A stretch of 64,000 bases of DNA from Candidatus Altimarinota bacterium (GTDB taxonomy: Bacteria; Patescibacteriota; Gracilibacteria; BD1-5; UBA6164). The DNA lies in the NCBI GenBank assembly GCA_026988025.1, contig JALSMB010000054.1:32070-96069 (forward strand). The letters are read 5' to 3'. Numbering within the stretch: the first letter of the stretch is position 1; every line of letters begins with the position of its first letter. The position numbers and the translations under genes are program-made. The notes under the pieces were generated by a model, which worked only from the letters and a program-made list of their open reading frames with translations, ran no database searches and was not told the DNA's origin. Below are positions 11,016-24,488 of the stretch, in pieces.

Positions 11016-13544
11016 TTAATCTTTATTTTTATTTTCAGATTGTTTAGCTAACATTTCTTGATGTTTTTTTGCCTTATCATCTTTTTTCTTTTGCTCAAAA
11101 TCAGCTTTCTTTTTTTCCCACTCTTTTTCTTGTTTTTCAATATCTTCTAATCATTTAGCTATTCTATATTCTACTGATTTTCTAGATTTTGAATATTTTT
11201 CACGAGATACGGAAAGTATTTTTTCATATCTAGAATGAAACACTTCATTATTTTTTTTATTTGGTGGAAATGTTCATGCAGAAAATACATTTGATGGCAT
11301 ACCATCTATTAACTGTTTAGTATAAATAGTATATTTTTTAAGATTCATTAAATCATCTTCAGATATTTCTCAACTTAATACTTCTTTTAAAATAGTTGCA
11401 TCATGATATCATACCTGAAATGAAACAATAGATCATACATTACCAAATACTGCTCATCTAACTGATTCTTGCATTTGATCAATATATTGATTTGCCATAA
11501 CTAAATTTAATTTATATTTTCTAGCTTCTGATAAAATAGTAGCAAATGAATCTGTTGCAAAATTTTGGAATTCATCTACATATAAATAAAAATCTACTCT
11601 TTTATCTTCAGCAATATCTGCTCTACTCATTGCATCCATTTGAAACTTTGTAACCATCATAGCTCAAAGTAATGCTGATGCATCTTCTCAAATCTTACCT
11701 TTTGATAAATTTACTATTACTATTTTTTGATTATCCATTGCCCATCTAACAGAAAAACTATTTTTTGGTTGTCAAAGTACATTTCTTAAAATAGTACTAG
11801 AAAGAAATTGTCATACCTTATTTAAAATAGGTCATGCTGCTTCTACTTTTTGATTTGGAGCCATTTTTGCAAACTCTCAAGTCCAAAACTTTTTTACAAC
11901 TGGATCAGTTATTTTATTCACTACTTTATTTCTAAATGTATCACTTGTTAACATTAGTGGAATAGAAATAAGTGTAGAATTTGGATATTCAATCAAAGCT
12001 AAAACTGTATTTCTAAGAATATGCTCAAGCCTAGGCCCCCATGAATCTCAAAATATTTTCTTAAATATTCATACTAAACCAGAAGCTACAAGTGGTCTAT
12101 GTTCAGGTTTCACATCATCAAGCATATTAAATGCAATTGGCCAATCAGTATCACTTGGATCAAATATAATAGTTTGATTTGTTCTAGATTTTGGTATAAA
12201 TCATATAACTGCTTCAGCTAAATCCCCATGTGGATCAATAACAGCTACTCACCTACCTTTTCTAATATCATCGATAATCATATTTTCTAAAAGAACAGAT
12301 TTTCACATTCAAGTCTTTCATAAAATATACATATGTCTTCTCCTATCATTTGGTCAAATACCAAAACTCATATCTGTTCATCTAAAATTTGTCTTTCAAA
12401 TAGGAGTTAAATCAGTTTCTGGTTCTATATCATCAGTTAAATCTGGATCAACAATAGGTAAATTTGAAGGTGGTTCAAAATTTCTAGCTGATACCCAATT
12501 AATTTGTGGAGTTTTCACATAACTAGTAGGTAAATGAACTAATCATGACAATTCATTTGTAGTTAATATCATATTTCAACTTACTTCTCTATTTTTTACT
12601 TTAATAATTTCCTCATCATTATTTTCTATTATTTTATCTAACTTAAATGAGTTTAATCAAAAATTTGAAAAAACATGTAAAGTAGAATATATTTCTTTAA
12701 TAGATCACTTTGCTTCAACTAAATCCTCTCATGCATGAATAATATTTATACTTGTACTATATCATTCCAAAGAAACCTTATTTTTCATGAATCTAGGTAT
12801 AGATACATCTTTATCGTTTAAATCTGCTACCTCTTCTTTTTTATTATCACTTACTTTTTCATCAACATCAAAATCAATTCAAGATCAAGAATGTTTAAAA
12901 AATAAACCAAATAACTTAATTAATAAAATAAATGGAAACAATAAAATTCTTAAATAAATTAAGTTTTTATCTAATAATAATTTTTTATAAAATTCTGGAT
13001 ATCCAGATAAAAGTATTTTTGCAGTATCTTTTAATCATTTTTTCCAATTTTTATCTATAATTGGTGTAAAATTTATTTGAAATGTATTTAAAGTATATTT
13101 TCAAGTTCTTCATAAAGCAGAAGTAATAGAAGAAAATGGATCCACAGTATCTTTACTTGCTTCTTCCTGTAATTCAGTAAAACTTTTTATAGGATATAAA
13201 TAATGCTTATCCAATTTAAGTTTTCACACATGAATTTTATCATTTGGTATTTTTTCTAAATAATCTCATACTTCTTTAATTTCTACATCATTATAATGAG
13301 CATAAATCTGATTAGTAAGAAAATTTGTATACTTGCTAGGTGAAATTATAAAAAACCTAATTCTATTACCTATCTTCGTTATTTCAAAAGAAAAAGTAGG
13401 TTGTTCTTTAGCTAATCTATTAAATATATTTTTTTTATCAAAATCATCAAAAACCCTGTGTAGAACAATTAATATATGTTCAAATACTCAAGGTCATTTT
13501 AAGTTGTTTTTATCAACTAATATTTCTAATATTTTTTTATCCAT
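11016..13544 (-). CDS. type IV secretion-type DNA-binding/coupling ATPase (TraD/HerA-like)
   Basis: MYILGKTGMGKSVLLENMIIDDIRKGRGVAVIDPHGDLAEAVIGFIP...FYLYVDEFQNFATDSFATILSEARKYKLNLVMANQYIDQM; three TGA-Gly in Walker A. Confidence 0.9.
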
Positions 13545-13661
13545 AATTTTTGTTATTACCTATAGCAATAATTTATAAATATTTATCTATAAATACACTA
13601 AAAGTAGTTAATGAATTATATATTAATTATAGTATATTTTAATCTTTTATGCAAATAATTT

Positions 13662-14099
13662 TTAGTTCTTAAATTTCTTTCACCATACTCAATGCTGACT
13701 ACATTTTACTCTTATTTCAAATTCATCTAAATCATCAAAATCAAATTCAGTAGTAGCCTCAATATCTAAGTCTAAATAGTTAGTTTTTATTAAATCTTGA
13801 TATTCATCATATAAAGAAACTGATGCTATTCTATGATTTTCTCACATAGGATGAATTTCATTTCAAACAATAACTTTAATTTTTCAATGACTTATTTCTA
13901 CTTCTGGAAAATGATCGATTTCTAATGCTTCTAGATTATTATCATCTATATAATTCACTTCTTCTTCAACTCATTGAAAACAATCAAATTCCTCACAAAC
14001 TGGACAGTTATCTAATTTATCACCAGGATTAATTCACTCTTCTTTGTCTCATAAATCACTATCATATGAGTAACTACATTCAGTACAGAAATATTTCAT
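13662..14099 (-). CDS. superoxide reductase (desulfoferrodoxin/neelaredoxin-like) with N-terminal rubredoxin-like metal site
   Basis: MKYFCTECSYSYD...LDNCPVCEEFD and HFPEV...HPMGENHRIASVSLYDEYQ...KCSQHGVW. Confidence 0.85.
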
Positions 14100-14157
14100 T
14101 TTGATTTTTTAGGATTATATATTATTATTTAGTTAATTATATAAATAAATCTTTTAA

Positions 14158-14871
14158 ATGAAAGAATCTTTCGATAAAAAACAACATGATCAGTTTATAA
14201 AATATTTTGATATAAAAGAAAATCCTTCTGAAATAGAAATATGATTTTATAAAAAAACTGAAAAATATATAAAATATATAAAATGGCTACCCTGATTAAA
14301 AATGATTTGAATATGAAATAGTATTTCAATGAATACAGCTACTTCTAGTTCTGATATAGATTTATACATAGTGTCAGATAAAAAAACTATGTGGTATAAT
14401 AGAGTAATTATAACTATAGTATTTCAATTATTATGAGTTAGAAAAACAGCTAAAAAACATGCTTGAAGATTTTGTCTTAGTTTTTTTTCAACATTAGAAT
14501 GAATGGATTTTTCAAATTTTAAAATAAAAAATGATATATATTTATATTTTTGGATACTTTATTTTAAACCTATTTTAAATAATGATAATACTTATGAGCT
14601 ATTCTTAGAAAAAAATAATTCATGGGCAGATTTTAGTAAATACAATAATTTATTAGAAAAAAATAAAAATTATATAAAATACAAATGAAAAAAAAGAAAA
14701 ATATGTATTTATATAGAATTTATAAATAAAATAACTAAAAAAATATTTCTACAAAAAACACTAAAAAAATATAATCAAATTTGAAAACCATATTGAGTAA
14801 TAATAAATAATAATATACTTAAATTTCATAATTGAGATATTAGAGAGACAATAAAAAAAGAATTAGTTTAA
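14158..14871 (+). CDS. nucleotidyltransferase-domain protein
   Basis: GLKMIGIGNSISMNTATSSSDIDLYIVSD (GS..x..SSDIDL motif). Confidence 0.75.
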
Positions 14872-14879
14872 AATATAAA

Positions 14880-16184
14880 CTAATTCTTTTTTATTATTCT
14901 AATATCTACTTTTCAAATTGTATGATTTTCAATAGAAAGTACTTTACAACTAAATATTTCATTAACTTCTCCATCATCATTTTTTATATCAAAACTAACA
15001 ATTTGATCTTTTTCTGGAAATCAACCTAATATATGAGTAATAATATAACTTAAAGTTTCTCAATCAAATTCCCTTTCATTTAATCAAATACTAGGTAATT
15101 CTAAATTAAATTTTTTTAAAATATCTTCAATTAAAACATCACTTTCAACTCTAATAGAATTTTTTCATATTTTTATAAACTCCTCTGCTTCTTTATCTGT
15201 TTCATCTCTTATTTCTCAAAAAACTTCTTCTATAATATCTTCCATAGTGATTAAACCTGAAACTCATCCATATTCATCTATAATAATAGCCATAATTTTA
15301 TGAGATTTTTGAAAGGTTTCCATAAGTTTTGCTATAGACTGATTTAATGGAACTTTTAAAACTTGTTTTAATTCTAAGTTAGTTATCTTCTTATCTAATT
15401 CTCACTTATAAACAGATTTAACCAAATCTCTTGATGTAATAAAATAATCTATTTTATCAATAGTTTCAGTATAAACAGGTATTCTACTATGAGTATGGCT
15501 CAAATAAAATTCTAAAGCATCTTTTATGCTACAATCTGAAGAAAGTGCATCAATTTTTACTCTAGGAGTCATTATTTCTTCAACTGTAGTTTCATCAAAT
15601 TCTAAAATTGATTTTATTTTAGCATGCTCTTTATCATCTATACTTCACGATTGTTTTCACATATCTATAAAACTCTCTATTTCTTCTTCTGACATTTGTT
15701 CTACTTTATTCTTTCAAGAAAATAACTTAATAATTATCTCCATAAAAGATATAACAGGATAAAGTATTATCATTAAAACTTTATAGATTGGAGCAACCAA
15801 TAACGATATAGTTGCTGCATTTTTTGTTGCAATACTTTTTGGAATTATCTCTCAAAATAATAAAAGTAAAAATGTAACTATTCATGTAGCAATTCAAATA
15901 GCAGTTGATTGAGGTAGTCATGAAGCATCAGCTAATCATATAGCTATAGTTGTAGCTAAGGCAGCAGTATAAACATTGACCAAGTTATTTCAAATAAGAA
16001 TAGTTATAAGTAGTCTATCATTATTTGATTTGATTTTTTTAAGAGATTTTGAACCAAATCTATTTTGTTTTACGATTGAATCAAGCTTATGCTCAGCCAA
16101 ACTCATAAGTGCTAATTCTGTACCAGAAAAAAAAGCTGAAAATAAAAATAAAACAATAAACAATAATATCAATAAGGGGTCCAT
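14880..16184 (-). CDS. CNNM/CBS-domain (hemolysin/CorC-like) membrane protein
   Basis: SAFFSGTELALMSL...GEIIPKSIATKN...EIMTPRVKIDAL...HSRIPVYTETIDKI...[25 protein letters not shown]. Confidence 0.93.
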
Positions 16185-16274
16185 AAAATTTAATTATTTA
16201 ATTAAAAAAAGTATTCTAAATTTTAGAATACTTTTAACAAAGTTATTTTAACTTTTTTTATATATTTGTAAAGA

Positions 16275-17918
16275 TTATTTATTTCAAACTATTATAAACT
16301 GTTCTCATATAAAGTTCTTTTCATCTCAAATAATCATATGATTAGATAATGATTCTATACTTCATGTCAATGAATCATCTATAGGATTTATATATAATCA
16401 TGTTCAAGTACTACTTTCTCAAGTTATTCTATAAGATAGATTTGAACTAAGTTTATTTATAACAAATAATGCATAATCCTTATTTTTGAAATCAAAAGAA
16501 AAAGTATTTGATGTTCTAGTTGTAGATAATCATAATGAACCACCACCATATTGAATATATCATGAATTCATTGTTAAATCTTTTATTTCATATGATTTTT
16601 TTAACAATAATGTATTATCATTTTTATAAGCATTGCTATCAAATTCATATAATTTTAAGTCAAACTTAATATCTTTTGAATCAGAAAATAAATCTAAATA
16701 TAAATTTCAATCTACAATATCTCACATTTTAAGATTTAATCAATCATTGTTATTTGTATTTTTTTCTATAAAAGCATTTGTTTCATAATTTGACCAAAAA
16801 ATGTTTTGATAAGTATTACTATCTCTTACATCTCAGAATATAGTAAGTCTAGGAATTACATCATCATCTTGAAATCAACCAGGATAATATATACCTCAAG
16901 TAGAAGTTACTCTATAATCATCACTATTAAAATTATCATCATAATTATCTCATCATACTGTTCATGTTTCATCAAAACTAATTAAAGTGCTATCAGTATC
17001 ATTAAACTCCCTTTCTCATTTCCGACTATTAGTTCAAGTAGTTCCAGAGTTTATAGATTCATATATTTTAATTTCTTTAAAATCGTTATATCTATTACTT
17101 CAAGAATTTTCCCTTATTTGTAAGTACCTAACTCAAACGTTTATTCATAAATTTCTAAAATCAACTAATTCATAATCCTTCCCCTTCATTCATGATAAAG
17201 TACTACTTGTTATGTAATTTCAAGAATTATCAAAATAATACACATATGCAGTATCCCAATACCACCATTGGAAATGTGTATTTTTAAATATTTCCATTGA
17301 ATACAATAATTTTTCACTTCAAAAATCAAATTTAAAATATCAATTTTTACTATATGTCGATATATATTGTTTTGAATCAACAAAAGTATCATATGCATTC
17401 TCTTTTGGATAAGATGAACTATAACTAGTAGTTGCAATAGCTGTAGATCAAGGTGCAATATTTACTCATTGAGTTATTCATCATCAACTCACTCAATTGA
17501 TTAAATTCACTATATCTCACTCATAAAAGACTCTTGTAAAATCATGAGTTATATTATCAAAATATATTCTAAATTCTTTACTATTATAAGTTCAAACACA
17601 GAAGTAACTTCAAAGTTCATAATGCATTTCAGAAGTCATTCAAGTAGTTTTTTGAGTACTTCAACTCATAGTAATATTTGTAGGACAAGATATAAAATCT
17701 TCAAATCAATTTCAATTTCAATTATATTGTAAATCTGTCTGAATATTTATATCTCATTTTTGTTGAACATTTTTAAATACCTCTTCTGCATTTTTTCAAA
17801 TATCTATATTATTATTCATAATAGTTACATTATTGAAAACAACATATCATAAAATAAGTATTATATTTATTAAAATCAAAATAAATATAAATATAGAAGC
17901 TTTTTTATTATTAATCAT
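16275..17918 (-). CDS. pilus-locus membrane-anchored surface protein with discoidin (F5/8C)-like segment
   Basis: MINNKKASIFIFILILINIILILGYVV N-terminal TM; YPKENAYDTFVDSKQYISTYSKNGYFKFDFGSEKLLYSMEIFKN...VRYLQIRENSG. Confidence 0.65.
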
Positions 17919-17928
17919 AAAATTTATA

Positions 17929-18540
17929 TTAAAAATCAAAATTAAATTCTGCTATATCATTTGGATCAAAAAATACATCAGACATATTTTTACCAAAATT
18001 ATTTTCATCATTGACTAATATAGTAGACATATATATATCTAATATTCATCCAGAATTATATAATTCTGGTTTAAAATCTTTTATTCTAACTCATTTTAAA
18101 ATTTTATCATTATGAAAACTATATGTATATATAACTCAACTATTAGTTTCTATATCAGTCAATTCTTTAAGACTTAAAGACCTATATCAAATAAAGTTAT
18201 TTCAATATATTTTATTTTTTTGTAATTTTTTAGTATCATCATCTACAATTCAAAAAAGATATCATCAATCTCAAATTCAATTTTCTAAAGTAAATGGTTG
18301 ATTTTCTGTTTCAGTTCAATAAATAGTGAAATAATTATATCAAGATTTCACATATCTATTTATAATATCCTTTAAAGAAAAGGATGAATCAATTGCTTTC
18401 GTTGCTTCATTTGTAATTCTAAGCTCATTTAAAGACATAGACATAAAAGTCATAACAATAACTATAACTGCAGATGACACAAAAACAGATATAATTAATT
18501 CAACTAATGTCATAGCACTTTTATTTTGAAAAGATTTCAT
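17929..18540 (-). CDS. prepilin-like protein (PilW type)
   Basis: MKSFQNKSAMTLVELIISVFVSSAVIVIVMTFM. Confidence 0.8.
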
Positions 18541-18598
18541 TTTTTATAAAAAAGTTATATAATCCTACTGATAATACTAAATAATAAATAATTGTAAA

Positions 18599-19942
18599 AT
18601 GAAAAAAATTAAAAATTGAGATTCATTAGTATGAGTAATAATAGGAGTTTTTATTTTATCAGTTGCATTAATTTGAATAATAAATGTTTTATGATTTAGT
18701 AAAAATACATTAGTAACATATAACAATTCAGTTAATAAATATATAATAGAATCAAATATAGAAAACATAGTTAAAAAACTATGAAATGCTACAATTGATG
18801 ATAATAATGTATTTTATCTTTCAAAAGACACAGTAAATAAAGAGTTTAGCTATTTAACATGAACAACTAACGAATCATATAAATATATAGATAAATTTAT
18901 AAAAAAAGTAGATCCAGTACAAAATATATGAAAAACATATAAAGTAGAGCTAAATAAAAAAATAGATATTCTTAAACATGTAATATATCCACCAGAAATA
19001 GAAAATATAGTATATCAATATGATGCTACAAATATAGATTGATCATATAATTCAACTTTTTTAAACGATTGAGATAAAATATCAGTATGGAAAGATGTTT
19101 CTTGAAATTGATTAGATGCTACACAAACTGATTCTAATAAATATCCTGAATTTGAAAAACGTTGAATTGCAGAATTACCAGTTGTAAAATTTTTATGAAC
19201 AAGTAATACTAACTGAAGTATATTATATCCAAATAATGATAATAATAATGTTTTAATCAATAATGATGATGTCTGTAGTAATCAATTTACCTTTATGGAA
19301 AAATCATTTGCTATTGTTTTTAAAACATGATTTGATATAACTAGAGATCAATTTATTTATGAACAATGAGGACAAGCAACATGATATAGTTTTTCAATAC
19401 ATAATTGAGAACTTCGGGCCTGAATACTAAATAAAGCTTATGTATGACCATATAGTTGTTTTGATGATAGCTCACAAGAACGGGATAATTGACATAAATT
19501 TAAATCAGTAAAATTTACTGATTTAAAACCTGATACATATTATTTTATAACTATTATTCAAGATAGTACACATGAAATTTCACCATGAGTAGAAGATGAT
19601 GTAAACAATAAGCTAAAAATATATTTAAATTGAGTACTTATATCTACAACAAATCATGTAGATCCTCAACCAGAACATTGGAAAGGTGCATTATGATGAG
19701 TTAATGAACGGAGTGTAAGACCTTGGGATGAAACAACTGTAAAAAATTGAGATTGACAATGATGATGTGATAATCAATGTTTATTCTTTGATGGTTGAAT
19801 TTGAGAACTTATTTCTTGGAATCATGCATTAACAAATAATGAAATAAGATGAATACAAAATTATTTTAAAGAAAAATGGTTAGGTGCTACTTCAAATATA
19901 AAATATCATAGAGTTAGTAGTAGTGTTAAAAAAGTAAATTAA
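18599..19942 (+). CDS. minor prepilin-like protein with LamG/concanavalin-like lectin domain
   Basis: MKKIKNGDSLVGVIIGVFILSVALIGIINVL; then YQYDATNIDGSYNSTFLNDGDKISVWKDVSGNGLDATQTDSNKYPEF...KIYLNGVLISTTNHV...GIGELISWNHALTNNEI. Confidence 0.78.
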
Positions 19943-19959
19943 TAATCTAAAAACAAAAA

Positions 19960-20745
19960 ATGAAAAATTTAAAAGCATTTACATTTGTGGAACTAATAGT
20001 TGTTGTAACAATATTAGCAATACTATCAGCTATATGATTTAGTTCATATATTTCTTCATTATCTGACACTAGAGATTCACAAAGAAAATCAGATTTAACA
20101 CAAGTTTCTTCTGCATTAAAAATATATAAACAAAAAAGATGATATTATTCTTTCCCGTGAGCATATTTTAATATACAATATGATTGAAACACTGTTGCAT
20201 ATCAATGAAAATTAAATAAAAATGTTCGTTTAAATAGTTTAGATAAATTACCTTATGATCCAGAAACTAAATTATCATATACATATTGAGTTACTAATAA
20301 TAAACAAGAATTTGAACTAGCATCTGTTTTAGAAAATTGAGATATTCCTATATCTTTTACAGTCTGAAACTATAAAAGTGTAAGTAAAAATGTTCTACCT
20401 ACTATATTATTAGCTAGTGATCAAGTTTCTTGATCTAATGTAGAAATAAAAATATGAACAGTAGACTGAGACGTAAATAGAAAATTATTTATATATGATA
20501 AACAATCTGAAAATTTAGCATATACTTTTGATGAACCATTTCCTCCTTACTCTAGTTGAACTGGTTTTCAAGACCTTCTTGATTACGTAGAAAATAATGA
20601 TATATATTGGCAAAATACAGATTTTAGAAATTGTATAGAAATACAGGAATGATGAAAAGCTTTAATTCCTTTTACAGCTACTGCTTTTGAATATCAAATC
20701 ATTACTGATACATGAGCTTTAACAAATACATGATGTACATTATAA
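19960..20745 (+). CDS. type IV prepilin/pseudopilin
   Basis: MKNLKAFTFVELIVVVTILAILSAIGFSSYISSLSDTRDSQRKSDLTQVSSALKIY. Confidence 0.92.
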
Positions 20746-20775
20746 AAAAATAAGTTTAGATTTATAAATCTAAAC

Positions 20776-22107
20776 TTATTTTTTTATGTATTTAATTATA
20801 TCATCTATATTAACTTCAGTTTGTGTTCAACTTTTTAAATCTTTTATTTGAACTATAGATTCTTTTATTTCATCTTCTCAATAAATAATTACAAAAGGTA
20901 TTTTTTTATTATCTGCATATTTTATTTGTTTTGCAAATTTAACATTGCTATCTAAATATATTTCAGAATTTATTCAATTAGCTCTTAATTTTTTTATTAA
21001 TTCTAAATTTTCTTTTAATATATTATCTCATAAATTTAATAAAAGTACTTTAGAAATTGTTTTAGTATTTATTTTTAATAAATCTAATTGATTTAAAACA
21101 GCTAATAATCTAGATAATCATATACTTCATCAAACACCTGGGAAATTATTTTTAGAAAAATGGCTACACAAATCATCATATCTACCTCATGAACTAATAC
21201 TTCACATAGATTCAGAGCCAGAAATAAATGTTTCAAAAACTAATCCAGTATAATAATTTAACCCTCTGGAAATAGTAGGATTTATTATTAAATTTTGTTT
21301 ATTAACTCATAAATTAATTAAATTTTCATAAACATATTTTAATTCTTCTAATCATTCCTTTAACAAACTGTTAACAATTCAATCAAAAAAGTTAAAAACT
21401 TCTTCTATATTTTGAACCCTTTTTTCAGAAAAATCAATCATTTCAAATATAGAATCAATTTGCACTCATCATAAATTTATTCACTCAAACATAGAAACTA
21501 ATTTTTCTCTATTTACCTTATCTTTTTTATCTATTATTCATATAGTTTCAACAATATTTTCTATATCTAAACTTTCCAAAAATCCAGATAATAATTTTTT
21601 ATTATTTATATTTATAATAAAATTTCAAAAATCTAATTCTTTTAGTGAATTATAAATAGTTGATAATATTTCTACATCAGCAAAAAGTGGTAATTTACCA
21701 TTTCATATAATATCAATATCTGCTTGATAAAACTCTCTATATCTACCCTTTTGTGGCCTTTCTCATCTATAAACTCTAGCTATTTGTTGTCTCTTAAACG
21801 GGAAACTTATTTCTCATTCATATTTTCATATATATCTAGCAAGAGGAACTGTTAAATCAAAACGTAATCACATTTCAAAATTTGTTTTATCTTCTCATTC
21901 TGCCTTGAGTCTTTTAATTCAATATATTTCATTATCATCAGCTCATTTTGAAGTAAGTACCTCTACTCTTTCTACATTTGGAGTATCAAGTGGAGTAAAC
22001 CCAGAAAGTGAATAATTTTTTCTAATTATTTCCTTAAAATTTTCTTCTATTAATTGATATTCTGGTAATTTATCTTCAAATCCTGAAATTCATTTTATAT
22101 TTATCAT
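20776..22107 (-). CDS. hisS: histidyl-tRNA synthetase
   Basis: GFEDKLPEYQLIEE...LRFDLTVPLARYI...RYREFYQADIDIIG...NPTISRGLNYYTGLVFE; C-terminal anticodon-binding domain. Confidence 0.92.
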
Positions 22108-22243
22108 ACTTTTTATTATATTTTTTATAGTAAATTATGGCTTAAGATTACTAATTATAGAATAAAAATCAAATATTTGATTTATTTTTTAAAATGTAAT
22201 ACAATAACCTATATAAGTTTAAATTAATAAAATAATATTAATA

Positions 22244-23107
22244 ATGAATCCAAACGAAATAAATCTATCATCAATATCTAATAAAAGTAATATTAAGATT
22301 AGAGATAGAGATGAATATATCATTTCTATCTCTAATATATCATTAGAAGAGTTACAACAAATAGATGATGAAAAATATAACAAAATAATAGAGGTAATTG
22401 AAGAAACATTAAAAACTAAAAAAGAACATAAAGTATCTTCAAATACAAAAGGAGAAGAAATAAATAATAAAAAAAATGTAAAACCATTAATAAATACAGA
22501 TGCATTAATCACAAGCAATACTGTTGATAAAACAAAAGAGGAAGTAGAAGAAACAGAAATAAAATTAGAAGAAAAAATAGAAATAAAAGGTGAAGATTGA
22601 GAATTATTTTCTAATTATAAATCTGAATTTAAAACTGAAGAAAGTGATTTTTTCAAAGAATTAAGAGAAAAAAGAAAAAAAATAAAAGCAAGATTAAGAA
22701 TGCCTAAAACTAGAACATCTATTATTATATGAATCCCTTTATTGGCAATTATTGCAGTTGCTAGTTTATTTATAATAGATCCAGATAATAATTCATATAG
22801 TATATATAAAGCAAATATATTAAATATTAAAAATAAGTATATAAATAAAAAGGTAGAATCTACTATTACTAAAGAAACAATAGAAATAGATAGTTATTTT
22901 TTCAGAATAACAAAAGAAATAACAAATAAAAAAACAATTTATAAATATAAATGAAAAGTTTTCACATCCAGAACAGATTTAAATATATATTTAAATAAAG
23001 AAGTAAAAATAAAAAATGATAAATTAAAAACTTTAACAGGTTCAGCATTAAAAGAATACAAGCAAGAAATAATAAGAGAAGCTCTAAAACAAAAGTATGA
23101 AAATTAA
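22244..23107 (+). CDS. hypothetical single-TM protein upstream of pilB
   Basis: Acidic N-terminus, RTSIIIGIPLLAIIAVASLFII TM segment; code-25 ORF. Confidence 0.75.
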
Positions 23108-23241
23108 AAAAATATCTAATAAATTTAGATATTTTTTTAATTTTTGGATAAAACACCTATTTTAATATAAGTCAAGCTATAATATTTAACATTAAAGATT
23201 TTATATAGTAAAATATTAGTAATATAAAATATCACCAATAA

Positions 23242-24465
23242 ATGGAAGAAGAGAAAAATATAGATGAAATGAAAATTAAAAAAGATATCTGAGATGTAGT
23301 TAGCTACATAGACAGTATTTTTAAGGATTCAATAGATATAGGTGCGTCAGATATACATATAGAACCTAATGAACATTTTTTATTAATAAGATTTCGTAAA
23401 GATGGTGATTTTTTATTACATGACAAGGTAAATAGAGAAAATATAAGTTGAATAATAACTAGACTAAAAGTATTAGCAAAAATAAAGATTGATGAAAATA
23501 AAAAACCTCAAGATGGTAAAATAGTATATCATTACGAAAAAGAAAATAAAAATATTGATGTCAGATTATCTACTCTACCTACTAGTTACTGAGAAAAAGT
23601 AGTAATGAGAATACTTAAACAAGACGATAACCTAACTAGTATTGAAGCTCTATGACTTATAGATGTAAATCTAGAAAAAGTAAGAGAAACTCTTAAAAGT
23701 AGTTATTGAATAATATTAGTAGCATGACCGACAGGTTCATGAAAATCAACTACACTATTTTGAGTATTAAAAAACTTTAATCCATTAAAATATAATATAT
23801 CAACTCTAGAAGATCCAATAGAATATGATATAGAATATGTAAATCAATCACAGGTAAAACCTGAAATATGATACACTTTTTCAAGTTGACTTAGAAGTTT
23901 GGTAAGACAAGATCCTGATATTATAATGGTATGAGAAATAAGAGATCAGGAAACAGCAGTACTTGCAGTAGAAGCCGCACTTACATGACATTTGGTTTTA
24001 TCAACAATACATACAAATTCAGCAGCCTGAACAGTACAAAGACTTATTAATATGGGAGTAGAACCATTTTTATTAGCATCAGCTATGAAAATGGTAATAT
24101 CTCAAAGATTATGAAAAAAAATATGTACATCTTGTAAAGAAAAACATACATTAAAGGATTCTGAAAAAATAAAAGTAAAAGATATTTTATGACCAATAGT
24201 TTGAGTAGATAAAATAGACTCTATAACATTTTATCATTGAAAATGATGTGAAAAATGTTGAAACTCTTGATATAAATGAAGATTATGATTTCATGAAGTT
24301 TTACAAGTTTGAGATTGGCTTGAACCATTAATATTAAAAAAAGATAGTGCAAATAATATGAAAAAATTAGCAATTGAACATGGTATGATAACTATGACTC
24401 AAGATGCATTATTAAAAGCAGTAGTATGAAATACAACTGTAGAAGAAGCATTAAAAACTATATAA
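23242..24465 (+). CDS. pilB: type IV pilus assembly ATPase
   Basis: [74 protein letters not shown] and CEKCGNSGYKGR. Confidence 0.95.
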
Positions 24466-24488
24466 AAATAATAATTAAAATAAAAAAT

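Noticed and set aside
15526-16251. Plus ORFs 15526-15762 and 15976-16251
   Set aside because: Antisense to the CNNM/CBS gene
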